Shown: positions 58,301 to 63,020, counted from the first letter of the stretch. The stretch: DNA of 64,000 nt from Liolophura sinensis (GCF_032854445.1 NC_088302.1:4151338-4215337); one strand, 5' to 3'. Notes: generated from the letters alone by a model not told the origin. Numbers and translations are program-made.

Positions 58301-61229
58301 CTGTGTAGGCTAGTCACAAAAACTGGGCAGTACTGTGTAGGCTAGTCACAAAAACTGGGCAGTACTGTGTAGGCTAGTCACAAAAACTGGGCAGTACTGT
58401 GTAGGATAGTCACAAAAACTGGGCAGTACTGTGTAGGATAGTCACAAAAACTGGGCAGTACTGTGTAGGATAGTCACAAAAACTGGGCAGTACTGTGTAG
58501 GCTAGTCACAAAAACTGGTCAGTACTGTGTAGGATAGTCACAAAAACTGGTCAGTACTGTGTAGGATAGTCACAAAAACTGGGCAGTACTGTGTAGGATA
58601 GTCACAAAAACTGGGCAGTACTGTGTAGGATAGTCACAAAAACTGGTCAGTACTGTGTAGGATAGTCACAAAAACTGGTCAGTACTGTGTAGGCTAGTCA
58701 CAAAAACTGGGCAGTACTGTGTAGGATAGTCACAAAAACTGGTCAGTACTGTGTAGGATAGTCACAAAAACTGGGCAGTACTGTGTAGGCTAGTCACAAA
58801 AACTGGTCAGTACTGTGTAGGCTAGTCACAAAAACTGGGCAGTACTGTGTAGGCTAGTCACAAAAACTGGGCAGTACTGTGTAGGCTAGTCACAAAAACT
58901 GGTCAGTACTGTGTAGGATAGTCACAAAAACTGGACAGTACTGTGTAGGATAGTCACAAAAACTGGTCAGTACTGTGTAGGATAGTCACAAAAACTGGGC
59001 AGTACTGTGTAGGATAGTCACAAAAACTGGACAGTACTGTGTAGGCTAGTCACAAAAACTGGGCAGTACTGTGTAGGATAGTCACAAAAACTGGGCAGTA
59101 CTGTGTAGGATAGTCACAAAAACTGGTCAGTACTGTGTAGGCTAGTCACAAAAACTGGGCAGTACTGTGTAGGCTAGTCACAAAAACTGGGCAGTACTGT
59201 GTAGGCTAGTCACAAAAACTGGGCAGTACTGTGTAGGCTAGTCACAAAAACTGGGCAGTACTGTGTAGGCTAGTCACAAAAACTGGGCAGTACTGTGTAG
59301 GCTAGTCACAAAAACTGGTCAGTACTGTGTAGGATAGTCACAAAAACTGGTCAGTACTGTGTAGGATAGTCACAAAAACTGGGCAGTACTGTGTGGGCTA
59401 GTCACAAAAACTGGGCAGTACTGTGTGGGCTAGTCACAAAAACTGGGCAGTACTGTGTGGGCTAGTCACAAAAACTGGGCAGTACTGTGTGGGCTAGTCA
59501 CAAAAACTGGGCAGTACTGTGTAGGCTAGTCACAAAAACTGGGCAGTACTGTGTAGGATAGTCACAAAAACTGGGCAGTACTGTGTAGGATAGTCACAAA
59601 AACTGGGCAGTACTGTGTAGGCTAGTCACAAAAACTGGGCAGTACTGTGTAGGCTAGTCACAAAAACTGGACAGTACTGTGTAGGATAGTCACAAAAACT
59701 GGTCAGTACTGTGTAGGATAGTCACAAAAACTGGGCAGTACTGTGTAGGCTAGTCACAAAAACTGGGCAGTACTGTGTAGGCTAGTCACAAAAACTGGGC
59801 AGTACTGTGTAGGCTAGTCACAAAAACTGGTCAGTACTGTGTAGGCTAGTCACAAAAACTGGACAGTACTGTGTAGGATAGTCACAAAAACTGGTCAGTA
59901 CTGTGTAGGCTAGTCACAAAAACTGGGCAGTACTGTGTAGGATAGTCACAAAAACTGGGCAGTACTGTGTAGGATAGTCACAAAAACTGGTCAGTACTGT
60001 GTAGGATAGTCACAAAAACTGGGCAGTACTGTGTAGGCTAGTCACAAAAACTGGGCAGTACTGTGTAGGCTAGTCACAAAAACTGGGCAGTACTGTGTAG
60101 GCTAGTCACAAAAACTGGTCAGTACTGTGTAGGATAGTCACAAAAACTGGTCAGTACTGTGTAGGATAGTCACAAAATCTGAGCACTACTGTGTAGGCTA
60201 GTCACAAAAACTGGGCAGTACTGTGTAGGCTAGTCACAAAATCTGAGCACTACTGTGTAGGCTAGTCACAAAAACTGAGCACGACTGTGTAGGCTAGTCA
60301 CAAAAACTGAGCAGTACTGTGTAATCTAGTCACAAAAACTGGTCAGTACTGTGTAGGCTAGTCACAAAAATTGAGCAGTACTGTGTAGGCTAGTCACAAA
60401 AACTGGGCAGTACTGTGTAGGCTAGTCACAAAATCTGAGCACTACTGTGTGGGCTAGTCACAAAAACTGAGCACGACTGTGTAGGCTAGTCACAAAAACT
60501 GAGCAGTACTGTGTAATCTAGTCACAAAAACTGAGCAGTACTGTGTAGGCTAGTCACAAAAACTGAGCAGTACTGTGTGGGATAGTCATAAAAACTGAGC
60601 AGTACCGTGTGGGATAGTCATAAAAACTGAGCAGTACCGTGTAGGATAGTCACAAAAACTGAGCAGTACCGTGTAGAATAGTCACAAAAACTGAGCAGTA
60701 CTGTGTAGGATAGTCACAAAAAATGAGCAGTACTGTAAAACCATACTGCACTGTATGGTAAAAGCTTTACTGTTAGTAGTTTGTGAGTAACTTGCTCTTG
60801 GTGGACATACTTCAACACTGAACACCAGAACAAATACTTATTGAATTTTCTGTGAGGAAAATTTTGAATTCATGTGTGTTTTTATGAAATAATGTCATAC
60901 TGGTGATGCACTATGCTCTGTCAATTACAGGATGTAGTGACACACAACCGTAAGCTGGCCAAGCAGCGAGAAAAGTCTGGCTCAGTGCCCAAAGGCCTGA
61001 AGGCTCTGAGTAAAGAGAGCAGAGAGAAACTGGAGGCCTATCAACACCTGTTCTACCTGCTTCAAACCAACCCTTCTTACCTCGCCAAGCTCATCTTTGA
61101 AATGCCACAGAGCAAGACTACCAAGTTTATGGAATCTGTGATCTACTCCCTCTTTAACTACGGCTCCAATCAGAGAGAAGAATATCTGCTGCTTAAACTG
61201 TTCAAAACTGCCCTAGAAGAGGAAATCAG
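22160..61229 (+). CDS. IQGAP: IQGAP-family scaffold protein, partial (25 internal exons)
   Basis: Exons: 22160-22316, 33474-33551, 33998-34074, 39578-39645, 39913-40004, 40967-40988, 41269-41447, 44948-45038, 45759-45919, 46561-46654, 48607-48767, 49198-49237, 49747-49910, 50192-50273, 50741-50904, 51158-51248, 51656-51823, 52619-52761, 53187-53357, 53915-53998, 54445-54516, 54891-54960, 55425-55511, 55785-55906, 60931-61229. Every intron is GT-AG, and the joined exons (2937 nt) stay open for 979 codons with matching phases. Domain order is CH, six coiled-coil repeats, WW-like, four IQ motifs, then the GRD start. This is the diagnostic order of IQGAP1/2/3, which act as cortical scaffolds binding actin, calmodulin, Cdc42/Rac1 and MAPK components (family knowledge). 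Human IQGAP1 is about 1657 residues; this part matches roughly residues 50-1030. The first residues and the C-terminal ~600 are outside or unseen. An invertebrate copy is probably co-orthologous to all vertebrate paralogues. Confidence 0.96.
22317..26380. other. 5' part of first in-window IQGAP intron
   Basis: Intron sequence. It contains a decayed SINE fragment at about 24205-24305 (TACATGGGAAGGGCTGGCAG, AACCTGTGGACAGTCATGGG), a (TA)n/(GA)n stretch near 24985, and a dispersed segment at 25377-25557 also found inverted in the element at 29183-30074. No exon was recognised. Confidence 0.6.
25377..25557 (+). repeat. Dispersed repeat, second copy inverted at 29447-29706
   Basis: AACACAATTAGTTTTGGATTG, CAATGGGATAG and TTGGAAGCCAGCACATG match the reverse complement of 29447-29706 with moderate divergence and indels. 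It is probably the remnant of the same DNA-transposon family. Confidence 0.75.
26381..26445 (-). mobile_element. 5'-truncated retroelement tail with target duplication
   Basis: Second copy of the family at 16379 (TGATTATGGCTTAACACCAC, ATTTCAGCCATATTGTGGCG). It is flanked by TTCATGTTGAA at 26370-26380 and 26446-26456. Both copies are truncated to about 65 bp. Confidence 0.87.
26560..26640 (+). mobile_element. SINE 3' fragment
   Basis: CTTCCCACCATGATGCTGAC, then GTAAGTGAAATATTCTTGAG and GGCGTAAAACACCAAT are the 3' third of the main SINE. No head or target duplication was found. Confidence 0.8.
26927..28165. repeat. 20-bp minisatellite, about 60 copies
   Basis: Unit CATATGCTGTCACATGAACT with ATGCTGTAAC, ACGCTG and ATACTG variants. 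Period is exactly 20 bp until about 27880, then degrades. A 180-bp (nine-unit) block around 27531 is repeated at 27711. Confidence 0.98.
28558..29120. repeat. 37-bp minisatellite, left part, about 15 copies
   Basis: Unit GTGTGCCACAGCCCTCCCTG + TCACAGTTAACATTTGA. The last copies (to 29180) drift toward TTGCTATAGTTTATTGATGA, resembling the array at 30095. See the transposon between them. Confidence 0.95.
29183..30074. mobile_element. ~890-bp non-autonomous DNA transposon splitting a minisatellite
   Basis: The left end CTGTAAAATACTTAAAATC and, inverted at the right, CTGTAAAGTACTTATTATTC form terminal inverted repeats. The flanks on both sides are the same 37-bp satellite. No transposase frame was recognised; the interior shares about 180-260 bp with 25377-25557. 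The exact target duplication is unclear. Confidence 0.75.
30095..31152. repeat. 37-bp minisatellite, right part, about 30 copies (29-39 bp units)
   Basis: Unit GATGAATGTGCCTCAGCCCT + CCCTGTTATAGTTAGAA, with length variants lacking or doubling TTATAG. The core TGTGCC(T/A)CAGCCCTCCCTGT is shared with 28558-29120. Confidence 0.96.
31153..31766. other. Gene-free intron stretch
   Basis: Unique AT-rich intron sequence; nothing was recognised. Confidence 0.5.
31767..32180. repeat. ~38-bp minisatellite, about 11 copies
   Basis: Unit CCTGAGGGACACATTGACAT + TTCTGACCTCTCACAACT, with a CTGAAGACACA variant in the 3' half. Confidence 0.95.
32252..32390 (-). mobile_element. SINE, head-truncated
   Basis: TTGATTGGTGTTTTACACTG, AAGAATATTTCACTTATACG and GACCTTCCCACC are the reverse complement of the SINE tail and body. 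The tRNA-like head is missing. Confidence 0.88.
32919..32976. repeat. 20-bp direct repeat, three copies
   Basis: CATGGAGTAAGGGCGGTGT occurs three times with minor changes. Confidence 0.85.
33474..33551 (+). CDS. IQGAP: IQGAP exon 2: CH domain
   Basis: A 26-codon exon, phase 0 at both ends, with acceptor TTGTTTACAG and donor AAG|GTAAGA. It encodes GLHFRHTDNINHWFAAM and VGLPK, typical of the IQGAP CH domain. It follows an 11.2-kb intron filled with minisatellites. Confidence 0.95.
33690..33832 (+). mobile_element. Decayed SINE fragment
   Basis: GGAAGGTCTGCCGAGATACT, CCATAATGCTGGTCGG and TGAAATGTTCTCGAATAC are a diverged body and tail of the main SINE, in the short intron between exons 2 and 3. 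Confidence 0.75.
33998..34074 (+). CDS. IQGAP: IQGAP exon 3: CH domain, IFYPETTDIYDRKNMPR segment
   Basis: The acceptor follows a GTT repeat ending TTGCAG. The exon encodes IFYPETTDIYDRKNMPR then AIYCIHAL and ends two bases into a Ser codon at CAG|GTGAGTGTA. Its last 41 bases plus the donor are the first unit of the 49-bp minisatellite that fills the following 700 bp. The near match to human IQGAP1 shows the exon is the ancestral copy. Confidence 0.95.
34034..34770. repeat. 49-bp minisatellite seeded by exon 3 and its splice donor
   Basis: The first unit is the last 41 bases of exon 3 plus GTGAGTGT. About 14 further units follow at 49-bp spacing (AAAAACATGCCTCAGG, CATTTTCTGTATCCATGC, ACTCAGATAAGTGT). 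Most downstream units have lost the GT, but CAG|GTGAGTGTA is intact at 34682 and 34731, and CGG|GTGAGTGTA at 34633. The last unit ends in TTTTCTCTATCCCTGCAG, an acceptor-like sequence. Confidence 0.95.
34891..35641. mobile_element. Inverted pair of tRNA-like elements / foldback element
   Basis: Arms of about 165 bp (34891-35058 and 35474-35641) are inverted copies beginning TTATTAGGGAT. On the plus strand the right arm reads TGGTCGAGTGGTCTAGGTGG (a good Pol III A box) and GCTGGTTCGAAACC (near-consensus B box). The space between carries a ~36-bp direct repeat (TATCCACCTAAGGGG) and a later SINE insertion. It could be two opposed SINEs or one foldback transposon. Confidence 0.8.
35119..35377 (+). 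mobile_element. Full-length tRNA-derived SINE
   Basis: Complete head, body and tail (GGGCCTTTGTGGCTCCGTCC ... ACGTAAAACACCAATC + A-run) with the 12-bp target duplication TCATTTGTGATC at 35107-35118 and 35378-35389. It is inserted between the arms of the inverted element. Confidence 0.95.
35642..39333. other. IQGAP intron 3, gene-free
   Basis: Unique AT-rich intron DNA. No further exon, RNA gene or clear repeat was recognised. Confidence 0.5.
39334..39525. mobile_element. ~200-bp MITE, copy 2
   Basis: The left end TTAATTCTTCAACCTTTTCA is mirrored by the right end (reverse complement GTAATTCTTCCAGCTTTTCA). The interior has CATTGCAATTTATGCAC and CGTTGGATTGGCCAGTTTCA, shared with the copy at 56030. 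It ends about 50 bp before exon 4. Confidence 0.82.
39578..39645 (+). CDS. IQGAP: IQGAP exon 4: end of CH domain
   Basis: The acceptor is TTGTTACAG and the donor ACAG|GTAATA. It completes the split Ser and encodes LYLFKLGLAPQIQDLYGKV, the last CH helix and linker conserved in IQGAPs. It ends one base into a Glu codon. Confidence 0.94.
39913..40004 (+). CDS. IQGAP: IQGAP exon 5: post-CH linker
   Basis: The acceptor is TTGATTCTAG and the donor GAG|GTGGGT. It encodes EEEISAMRRELEKYGIQMPA followed by FSKIGGILANE, nearly identical to the human IQGAP1 linker. Confidence 0.95.
40675..40960. repeat. 34-bp tandem repeat reaching the exon 6 acceptor
   Basis: Unit TATTAAGTCTATATTCACAA + TCTATGGATATTTG, about seven copies. 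A decayed last copy (TATTGAGTGTATATTTACAA + ATTTTGCATTTCAG) forms the 3' end of intron 5. Confidence 0.93.
40967..40988 (+). CDS. IQGAP: IQGAP exon 6: 22-nt micro-exon
   Basis: A 22-nt exon encoding MPIDEAA plus the first base of Leu, with acceptor GCATTTCAG and donor C|GTAAGT. It supplies the residues matching human SVDEAAL, so the frame requires it. The acceptor region looks like a decayed copy of the adjacent 34-bp tandem repeat. Confidence 0.88.
41269..41447 (+). CDS. IQGAP: IQGAP exon 7: coiled-coil repeat 1, long exon
   Basis: The acceptor is GTTTTGCAG and the donor AAG|GTAAAA. It encodes LHAAIIAINEAIDK, ALKNPAAMLVNL and YQSVLYEAK, the first of six IQGAP-specific repeats (AxxxINxAId...Lxx...L...Y). 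Phase 1 in, phase 0 out. Confidence 0.95.
41725..42198 (+). repeat. 237-bp tandem duplication carrying SINE heads
   Basis: Two near-identical 237-bp units, each a SINE tRNA-like head (AATGACCCAGAA at 41765 and 42002) broken just after TCACTGTGAG and joined to unrelated sequence (GGAGACTACAGTCCGAAGTA ... GTAGGACCAATACTCAGACT). The full SINE at 42199 begins a third head at the same 237-bp spacing. Confidence 0.93.
42199..42452 (+). mobile_element. Full-length tRNA-derived SINE
   Basis: Head GGTCTCCGTGGCTCAG, body GGAAGGTCTGCCAGCAACCT and CACCATAATGCTGGCCGCCA, tail AAATATTCTTCAGTATGCCG ending in AAATAAATAAATGG. It lies in the intron after exon 7. Confidence 0.93.
42640..44935. repeat. 50-bp minisatellite, about 46 copies, related to exon 8
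   Basis: Unit GTGGAACCGGACATTTGTGA + CGAGTAATGGTCCTGTAAGT + ACAGACACAT. Two main types: CCAGACCCTCATGA with GTAAGT, and CCGGACATTTGTGA with GTACGT. It stops about 11 bp before exon 8, whose GAACCAGACATTTATGATGA matches the unit (GAACCAGACATTTGTGATGA) at 19 of 20 positions. Minus-strand open frames up to 461 codons are repeat artefacts. Confidence 0.96.
44948..45038 (+). CDS. IQGAP: IQGAP exon 8: coiled-coil repeat 1, short exon
   Basis: The acceptor is TTGTTTTCAG and the donor ACA|GTAAGA. It encodes STYEPDIYDEI and LTQAEIQGNIYKVN, matching the human DVYEELLTQAEIQGN segment. Bases 44954-44990 align with the 50-bp minisatellite unit that ends about 11 bp upstream. Confidence 0.95.
45039..45758. 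other. IQGAP intron 8, AT-rich
   Basis: Very AT-rich with A and T runs. No element was recognised. Confidence 0.55.
45759..45919 (+). CDS. IQGAP: IQGAP exon 9: coiled-coil repeat 2, long exon
   Basis: The acceptor is CTGTTTGCAG and the donor AAG|GTATGT. It encodes SVSLNRLNEALDKND, LLEALQSPHLGLKNV and FYLQKLKDLREVKK. The ALQSP.LGL motif is shared with human IQGAP1. Phase 1 in, phase 0 out. Confidence 0.94.
46035..46235 (+). mobile_element. Two SINE tail fragments
   Basis: ATTCTGTGGTACGGCATGAA + ACACCAATCAAATAAATAA near 46050-46105, and ATTCTTGAGTATGGCGTAAA + ACGGCAATCC near 46188-46230, are separate 3' tails of the main SINE. Confidence 0.78.
46561..46654 (+). CDS. IQGAP: IQGAP exon 10: coiled-coil repeat 2, short exon
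   Basis: The acceptor is CTGTTGTAG and the donor CAGA|GTAAGA. It opens with four AAC/Asn codons, then encodes LDKDEIQQGVSQAN and EYQ, matching the LQKEELQSGVDAAN type of vertebrate IQGAPs. Phase 0 in, phase 1 out. The Asn run is a small codon repeat at the exon start. Confidence 0.92.
46985..47125 (+). mobile_element. SINE fragment (B box to body)
   Basis: TGTGATCACTGTGAGTTCAT, CAGCTCATGCTGGCTTCCTC, GGAGGTCTGCTAGCAGCCTG and CCATAATGCTGGCCACC. The start of the head and the tail are missing. Confidence 0.83.
47126..48606. other. IQGAP intron 10, gene-free
   Basis: Unique AT-rich intron sequence on both strands; nothing was recognised. Confidence 0.5.
48607..48767 (+). CDS. IQGAP: IQGAP exon 11: coiled-coil repeat 3, long exon
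   Basis: The acceptor is TCTTCACAG and the donor GAG|GTATGT. It encodes EQAVIVINAAIEGKDEAQLM, PNSRLPEAHAFASSLYLEE and more, with the INAAI and YP.A..LY-like pattern of the third IQGAP repeat. Phase 1 in, phase 0 out. Confidence 0.94.
49198..49237 (+). CDS. IQGAP: IQGAP exon 12: coiled-coil repeat 3, short exon
   Basis: A 40-nt exon encoding SNLDYDEIFGGVT plus one base. The acceptor is TTTGTGCAG and the donor ACAG|GTAAGG. It is the shortest linker exon of the repeat series and matches the NLTHPEL segment of vertebrate IQGAPs in position. Phase 0 in, phase 1 out. Confidence 0.88.
49747..49910 (+). CDS. IQGAP: IQGAP exon 13: coiled-coil repeat 4, long exon
   Basis: The acceptor is CTTTGTCAG and the donor GGG|GTATGT. 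It encodes VLSAVALINKAVDSGDPSG, NLDADNAQRYQKHL and EKEHKAG, matching MLSSVALINRALESGD and ENCQRYLDEL of human IQGAP1. Confidence 0.95.
50192..50273 (+). CDS. IQGAP: IQGAP exon 14: coiled-coil repeat 4, short exon
   Basis: The acceptor is CTCTTGCAG and the donor GAAC|GTGAGT. It encodes LTHREIITGVDQVNQQVVEE plus HE, corresponding to the DIQACVDHVNLVVQEEHE segment of human IQGAP1. Phase 0 in, phase 1 out. Confidence 0.94.
50380..50565 (+). mobile_element. Decayed SINE
   Basis: GGCCTCTCTGACACAGTGG, AGCACGATGACCCAGGAGTG, CCTGCAGATGGTTGTGTATT and CATCATAATGCTGG follow the main SINE in order with about 20% divergence, followed by an A run. Confidence 0.8.
50741..50904 (+). CDS. IQGAP: IQGAP exon 15: coiled-coil repeat 5, long exon
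   Basis: The acceptor is CTTTGACAG and the donor GAG|GTATTA (weak). It encodes RIVAIGAINEAIDKGDP, LQTLQMPSAKLHNV and HYQAILDQEKKKKQE, close to human RILAIGLINEALDEGD and LQIPAAKL. Phase 1 in, phase 0 out. Confidence 0.95.
51158..51248 (+). CDS. IQGAP: IQGAP exon 16: coiled-coil repeat 5, short exon
   Basis: The acceptor is TTGTTACAG and the donor AAAT|GTAAGC. It encodes DEAAVLWLEEIQAAIEKANK then DAEDAKK. The AVLWL.EIQ motif is an IQGAP signature. Phase 0 in, phase 1 out. Confidence 0.95.
51450..51612 (+). mobile_element. Decayed SINE, head-truncated
   Basis: GTTCATGCTGGCTTCCTGTG, GGAAGGTCTGCCAGCAACCT and the tail-like AGCATAGAACACCAAGCAAA lie just upstream of exon 17 (51656). Confidence 0.78.
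51656..51823 (+). CDS. IQGAP: IQGAP exon 17: coiled-coil repeat 6
   Basis: The acceptor is TGTCTGCAG and the donor GCAG|GTGTGT. It encodes LSAVVYAVNQSVDAADREAL, SDIYLHSVTPECTDTYMENL and LKKEKSEAG. The V.PEC..TY motif matches human VIPECGETY. Phase 1 at both ends, so this single exon is itself a symmetric module. Confidence 0.94.
51824..52618. other. IQGAP intron 17, gene-free
   Basis: Unique intron DNA. No element was recognised. Confidence 0.5.
52619..52761 (+). CDS. IQGAP: IQGAP exon 18: WW-like domain
   Basis: The acceptor is TGTGTTTCAG and the donor CAG|GTATGA. It encodes GSGWMMNKTKEGHKFFYNV, HTGDYSWGKDD and FSLLTREDVQ. Position, two tryptophans about 23 residues apart and the central aromatic FFYN identify the WW domain. 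The Pro expected shortly after the second Trp is absent (WGKDD here, WDEPP in human IQGAP1), so canonical proline-peptide binding is doubtful. Confidence 0.93.
53187..53357 (+). CDS. IQGAP: IQGAP exon 19: pre-IQ segment and IQ motif 1
   Basis: The acceptor is CCACCTGCAG and the donor CAG|GTGAGA; phase 0 at both ends. It encodes GVVSEVTAAYDRELLFKSN, then IQ1 (VQALWRGHKARKEY), RMNFIKNQ and the start of IQ2 (PAITKLQ). IQ1 keeps the Q...RG...R core used by calmodulin and myosin essential light chain. Confidence 0.96.
53915..53998 (+). CDS. IQGAP: IQGAP exon 20: IQ motif 2
   Basis: The acceptor is TTTTGTTTAG and the donor AAG|GTAGAG. It continues the IQ2 motif begun in exon 19 (KLQ + AWWRGQKQRQKYKDR) and encodes MGVLHGNEDAVIK. 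The core Q...RG...R is complete across the junction. Confidence 0.94.
54445..54516 (+). CDS. IQGAP: IQGAP exon 21: IQ motif 3
   Basis: The acceptor is GTTGTCTAG and the donor AAC|GTAAGT. It encodes LQSMVRMWLARKKHRERLQY then FKDN. The Gly of the RG pair is Met here, as in the human IQ3 (ARMHQARKRYRDRLQYF). Phase 0 at both ends. Confidence 0.94.
54891..54960 (+). CDS. IQGAP: IQGAP exon 22: IQ motif 4
   Basis: The acceptor is TTGTATACAG and the donor TTGA|GTATGT. It encodes EDSIVKMQAFVRSAMAKQDY plus KAL. The core is Q...RS..., so it lacks the canonical Gly; human IQ4 (IQAFIRANKARDDYKTL) also lacks it. Confidence 0.93.
55425..55511 (+). CDS. IQGAP: IQGAP exon 23: IQ-GRD linker
   Basis: The acceptor is CTCTCTCAG and the donor TTAG|GTAAAC. 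It encodes HDENPSLSVVRKFVHLLDTN then DVDYAEEL, matching human VVRKFVHLLDQSDQDFQEEL. Phase 1 at both ends. Confidence 0.95.
   Translation, partial: CMMRIHLCLLCESLSICWTQMMWTTLKN
55785..55906 (+). CDS. IQGAP: IQGAP exon 24: helical linker before the GRD
   Basis: The acceptor is ATTCCCCAG and the donor CAG|GTAAGC. It encodes EIRSNQQLEHDLDQMDIKIG then LLIKNRITLQ, almost identical to human LIRSNQQLENDLNLMDIKIG. The next exon is 5 kb away across a 3-kb minisatellite. Confidence 0.96.
56030..56244. mobile_element. ~200-bp MITE, copy 3
   Basis: Left CTAGTTCCTCAACCTCTTCG; right, reverse-complemented, CTGTAATTCTTCAACCTTTT. The interior (CAGTGCAATTTATGCACGTT, CATTGGTTGGATTGGCCAGT) matches copies 1 and 2. 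Confidence 0.82.
56440..56651. mobile_element. ~210-bp MITE-like element, copy 4
   Basis: The ends TAATCCTCAGCTTTTTTTCA and AAAAGGTTGAGAATTCA have the same inverted termini as the copies at 39334 and 56030, but the interior differs. Confidence 0.55.
56669..57418. mobile_element. Inverted pair of SINE 3' ends around an unrecognised 510-bp insert
   Basis: 56669-56737 is a minus-strand SINE tail (GATTGGTGTTTTACACCGTA). 57248-57418 is a plus-strand body and tail (TACGTGGGAAGGTCTACCAG ... CGGCGTAAAACACCAATCAG). Between them is 510 bp of unrelated sequence that is open on the minus strand for 116 codons (56679-57029). I do not recognise that translation. Confidence 0.75.
57755..60735. repeat. 32-bp minisatellite, about 93 copies, 3 kb
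   Basis: Unit AGGCTAGTCACAAAAACTGG + GCAGTACTGTGT, with two binary variants (GGCTAG or GGATAG; CTGGGC or CTGGTC). The palindrome CAGTACTG is kept throughout. The 3' end (from about 60170) is more diverged (CTGAGC, CACTACTG, ACCGTG). It fills the intron between exons 24 and 25. Confidence 0.98.
60931..61229 (+). CDS. IQGAP: IQGAP exon 25: start of RasGAP-related domain
   Basis: A 299-nt exon, acceptor TCAATTACAG and donor ATCAG|GTGGGT. It encodes DVVTHNRKLAKQREKSG, GLKALSKESREKLEAYQHLF, TNPSYLAKLIFEMPQSKTTK and NQREEYLLLKLFKTALEEEI. This is the first third of the GRD, which in IQGAPs binds active Cdc42/Rac1 without GAP activity. The segment after EMPQ reads SKTTKF, with Thr in the area where the family is known to lack the arginine finger. 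It ends two bases into a Lys/Arg codon. A following exon starting with a SKVDQ-like sequence is not visible before 64000. Confidence 0.96.
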
Positions 61230-61869
61230 GTGGGTAGAAAGGCCAATCAGAAGCGCAGTTTTTTGCTGACTTATTAGCCAATGGCAGCTAAGCTTTCCAA
61301 AATGCTCTCCGCAGTGTTAAAGTGTTCATTGTTGATCTTCATGTAGGCCTACACAGACAATGCTCACCTATACCCCAAAGGTGTTATAAAAAAAAAAAAA
61401 TGAAAAAAATCACCAGTGTAAACATGGATTTAATGCAAGTAACATGATTTATTATCGCAGAAATTCAGTAATGTTCTTGTGATTGGATTTATTTCAGATA
61501 CTTTTTTATGTAATGTAAGGAAAATTAATATTAAACGGAAATTGCAAAACTTTTCCTCCTTATTCTTTGTGACAAGCTCGACATTTCTGAATTCATTTTT
61601 GACATTAAAAACAGATGTTAAATATAGACAGTACAGAAAAATGATCAGACATTATTCACATACATGTAGTAGTAGTCCAATGTTGAGAAACCATGACCAA
61701 TTTCTGCCTTTTCTACCTCTCTTGCTGTCTATACTGTACAGGAGAATGTGAGTATAGCATGTCACAGCAATAGTCTCTACAGAACGCTGGTACAGCTTAC
61801 CAGACTTGCTCCCCTTACACGTGTCTCTTCTCCCCTGTATTCTGGTGCACAGGCCTCCCTGGTGTTGCA

Positions 61870-62335
61870 GAATGATTGTGTGTGATGGACGGAATGATTG
61901 TTTGTGATGGACGGAATGATTGCATGTGACAGACAGAGTGATTGGGACAGAGTGGTAGGGTGTGACGGACAGAGTGATTGGGTGTGACAGACAGAGTGAT
62001 TGAGTGTGACTGACAGTGATTGGGTGATTGGGACAGAGTGATTGGGACAGAGTGATAGGGTGTGACGGACAGAGTGATTGGGTGATTGGGACAGAGTGAT
62101 TGGGACAGAGTGGTAGGGTGTGACGGACAGAGTGATTGGGTGTGACGGACAGAGTGATTGAGTGTGACTGACAGAGTGATTGGGTGATTGGGACAGAGTG
62201 ATTGGGACAGAGTGATAGGGTGTGACGGACTGAGGGATTGGGTGATTGGGACAGAGTGATAGGGTGTGATGGACAGAGTGATTGGGTGTGACGGAGAGAA
62301 TGATTGGGTGTGACGGACAGAATGATTGGTCACAG
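61870..62335. repeat. 22/14-bp compound tandem repeat
   Basis: Units GATTGGGTGTGACGGACAGA + GT (22 bp) alternate with the internally deleted GATTGGGACAGAGT (14 bp), including block repeats such as the run at 62020-62110 echoed at 62170-62270. Minus-strand open frames of about 200 codons are artefacts. Confidence 0.95.
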
Positions 62336-62800
62336 AAAGAAGGATTGTGCATGACTCTCTCAGTGAGTGTGTCCAGAATGCTCTGATCTCCATTACCGTT
62401 CTCCTGCAGATTTCCATTGTGGCTGAAAGCTTGAATCTGTCCCTGGTGTGAATCTTAATTTTATTTCTACATGTAGATAGAATTTGATTTTGTTACAACG
62501 AATGTGGTATACTGGATGAATGCGTAACCTGACTAGGCCAAAGCTATTTCCCTCGTAATTTTAATTCTGACCATATCTCAGTTTGATTTGTGGAAACGTT
62601 ATCTTGCTTTATCACCTCACAAGTGTTATTCTGACTTTAACTTTGTATTCTTGTGGACACCATGTAGGTTTGTTGATCAATTAACCAGTTCAAATTCGAC
62701 CATGACTCCTTTTGTTCATGTGAAGATCGTTCTGCATTATTGCATGCTGTGAATGTTGGTTCCTCCTTAGTCTGTACATATGGCACAATCTGAAATGAGG

Positions 62801-63020
62801 AGGGGGACTCCGTGGCTCAGTTGGTTAGCGCAGCGTAATGACCCAGGAGCCTGTCACCAATGCGGTCGCTGTGAGTTCAAGTCCAGCTCGTGCTGTATGT
62901 GATAAGGTCTGTCAGCAACCTGCGAATGGTCATGTGTTTCCTCCCACCATAATTCTGGCCGCCGTCGTATAAGTGAAATATTCTTGAGTACGGCATATAA
63001 CACCAATCAAATAAATGAAT
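62801..63020 (+). mobile_element. tRNA-derived SINE, near full length
   Basis: Head GGGGGACTCCGTGGCTCAG, GTGAGTTCAAGTCCAGCTCG, a shortened body, and tail AAATATTCTTGAGTACGGCA + TATAACACCAATC. A possible 8-bp target duplication AAATGAGG lies at 62793-62800 and 63021-63028. Confidence 0.9.

Noticed and set aside
57755-60735. CRISPR-like regular spacing
   Set aside because: There are no unique spacers; repeats are contiguous 32-bp units in an animal intron.
57755-60735. 32-bp array derived from exon 25 or 24
   Set aside because: Only a short resemblance (TAGTCACAAAAAC against TAGTGACACACAAC in exon 25) was seen, much weaker than for exons 3 and 8.
61777-62417. ~200-codon minus-strand Ser/His-rich frames
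   Set aside because: They lie in the 22/14-bp tandem repeat; no flanking coding sequence.
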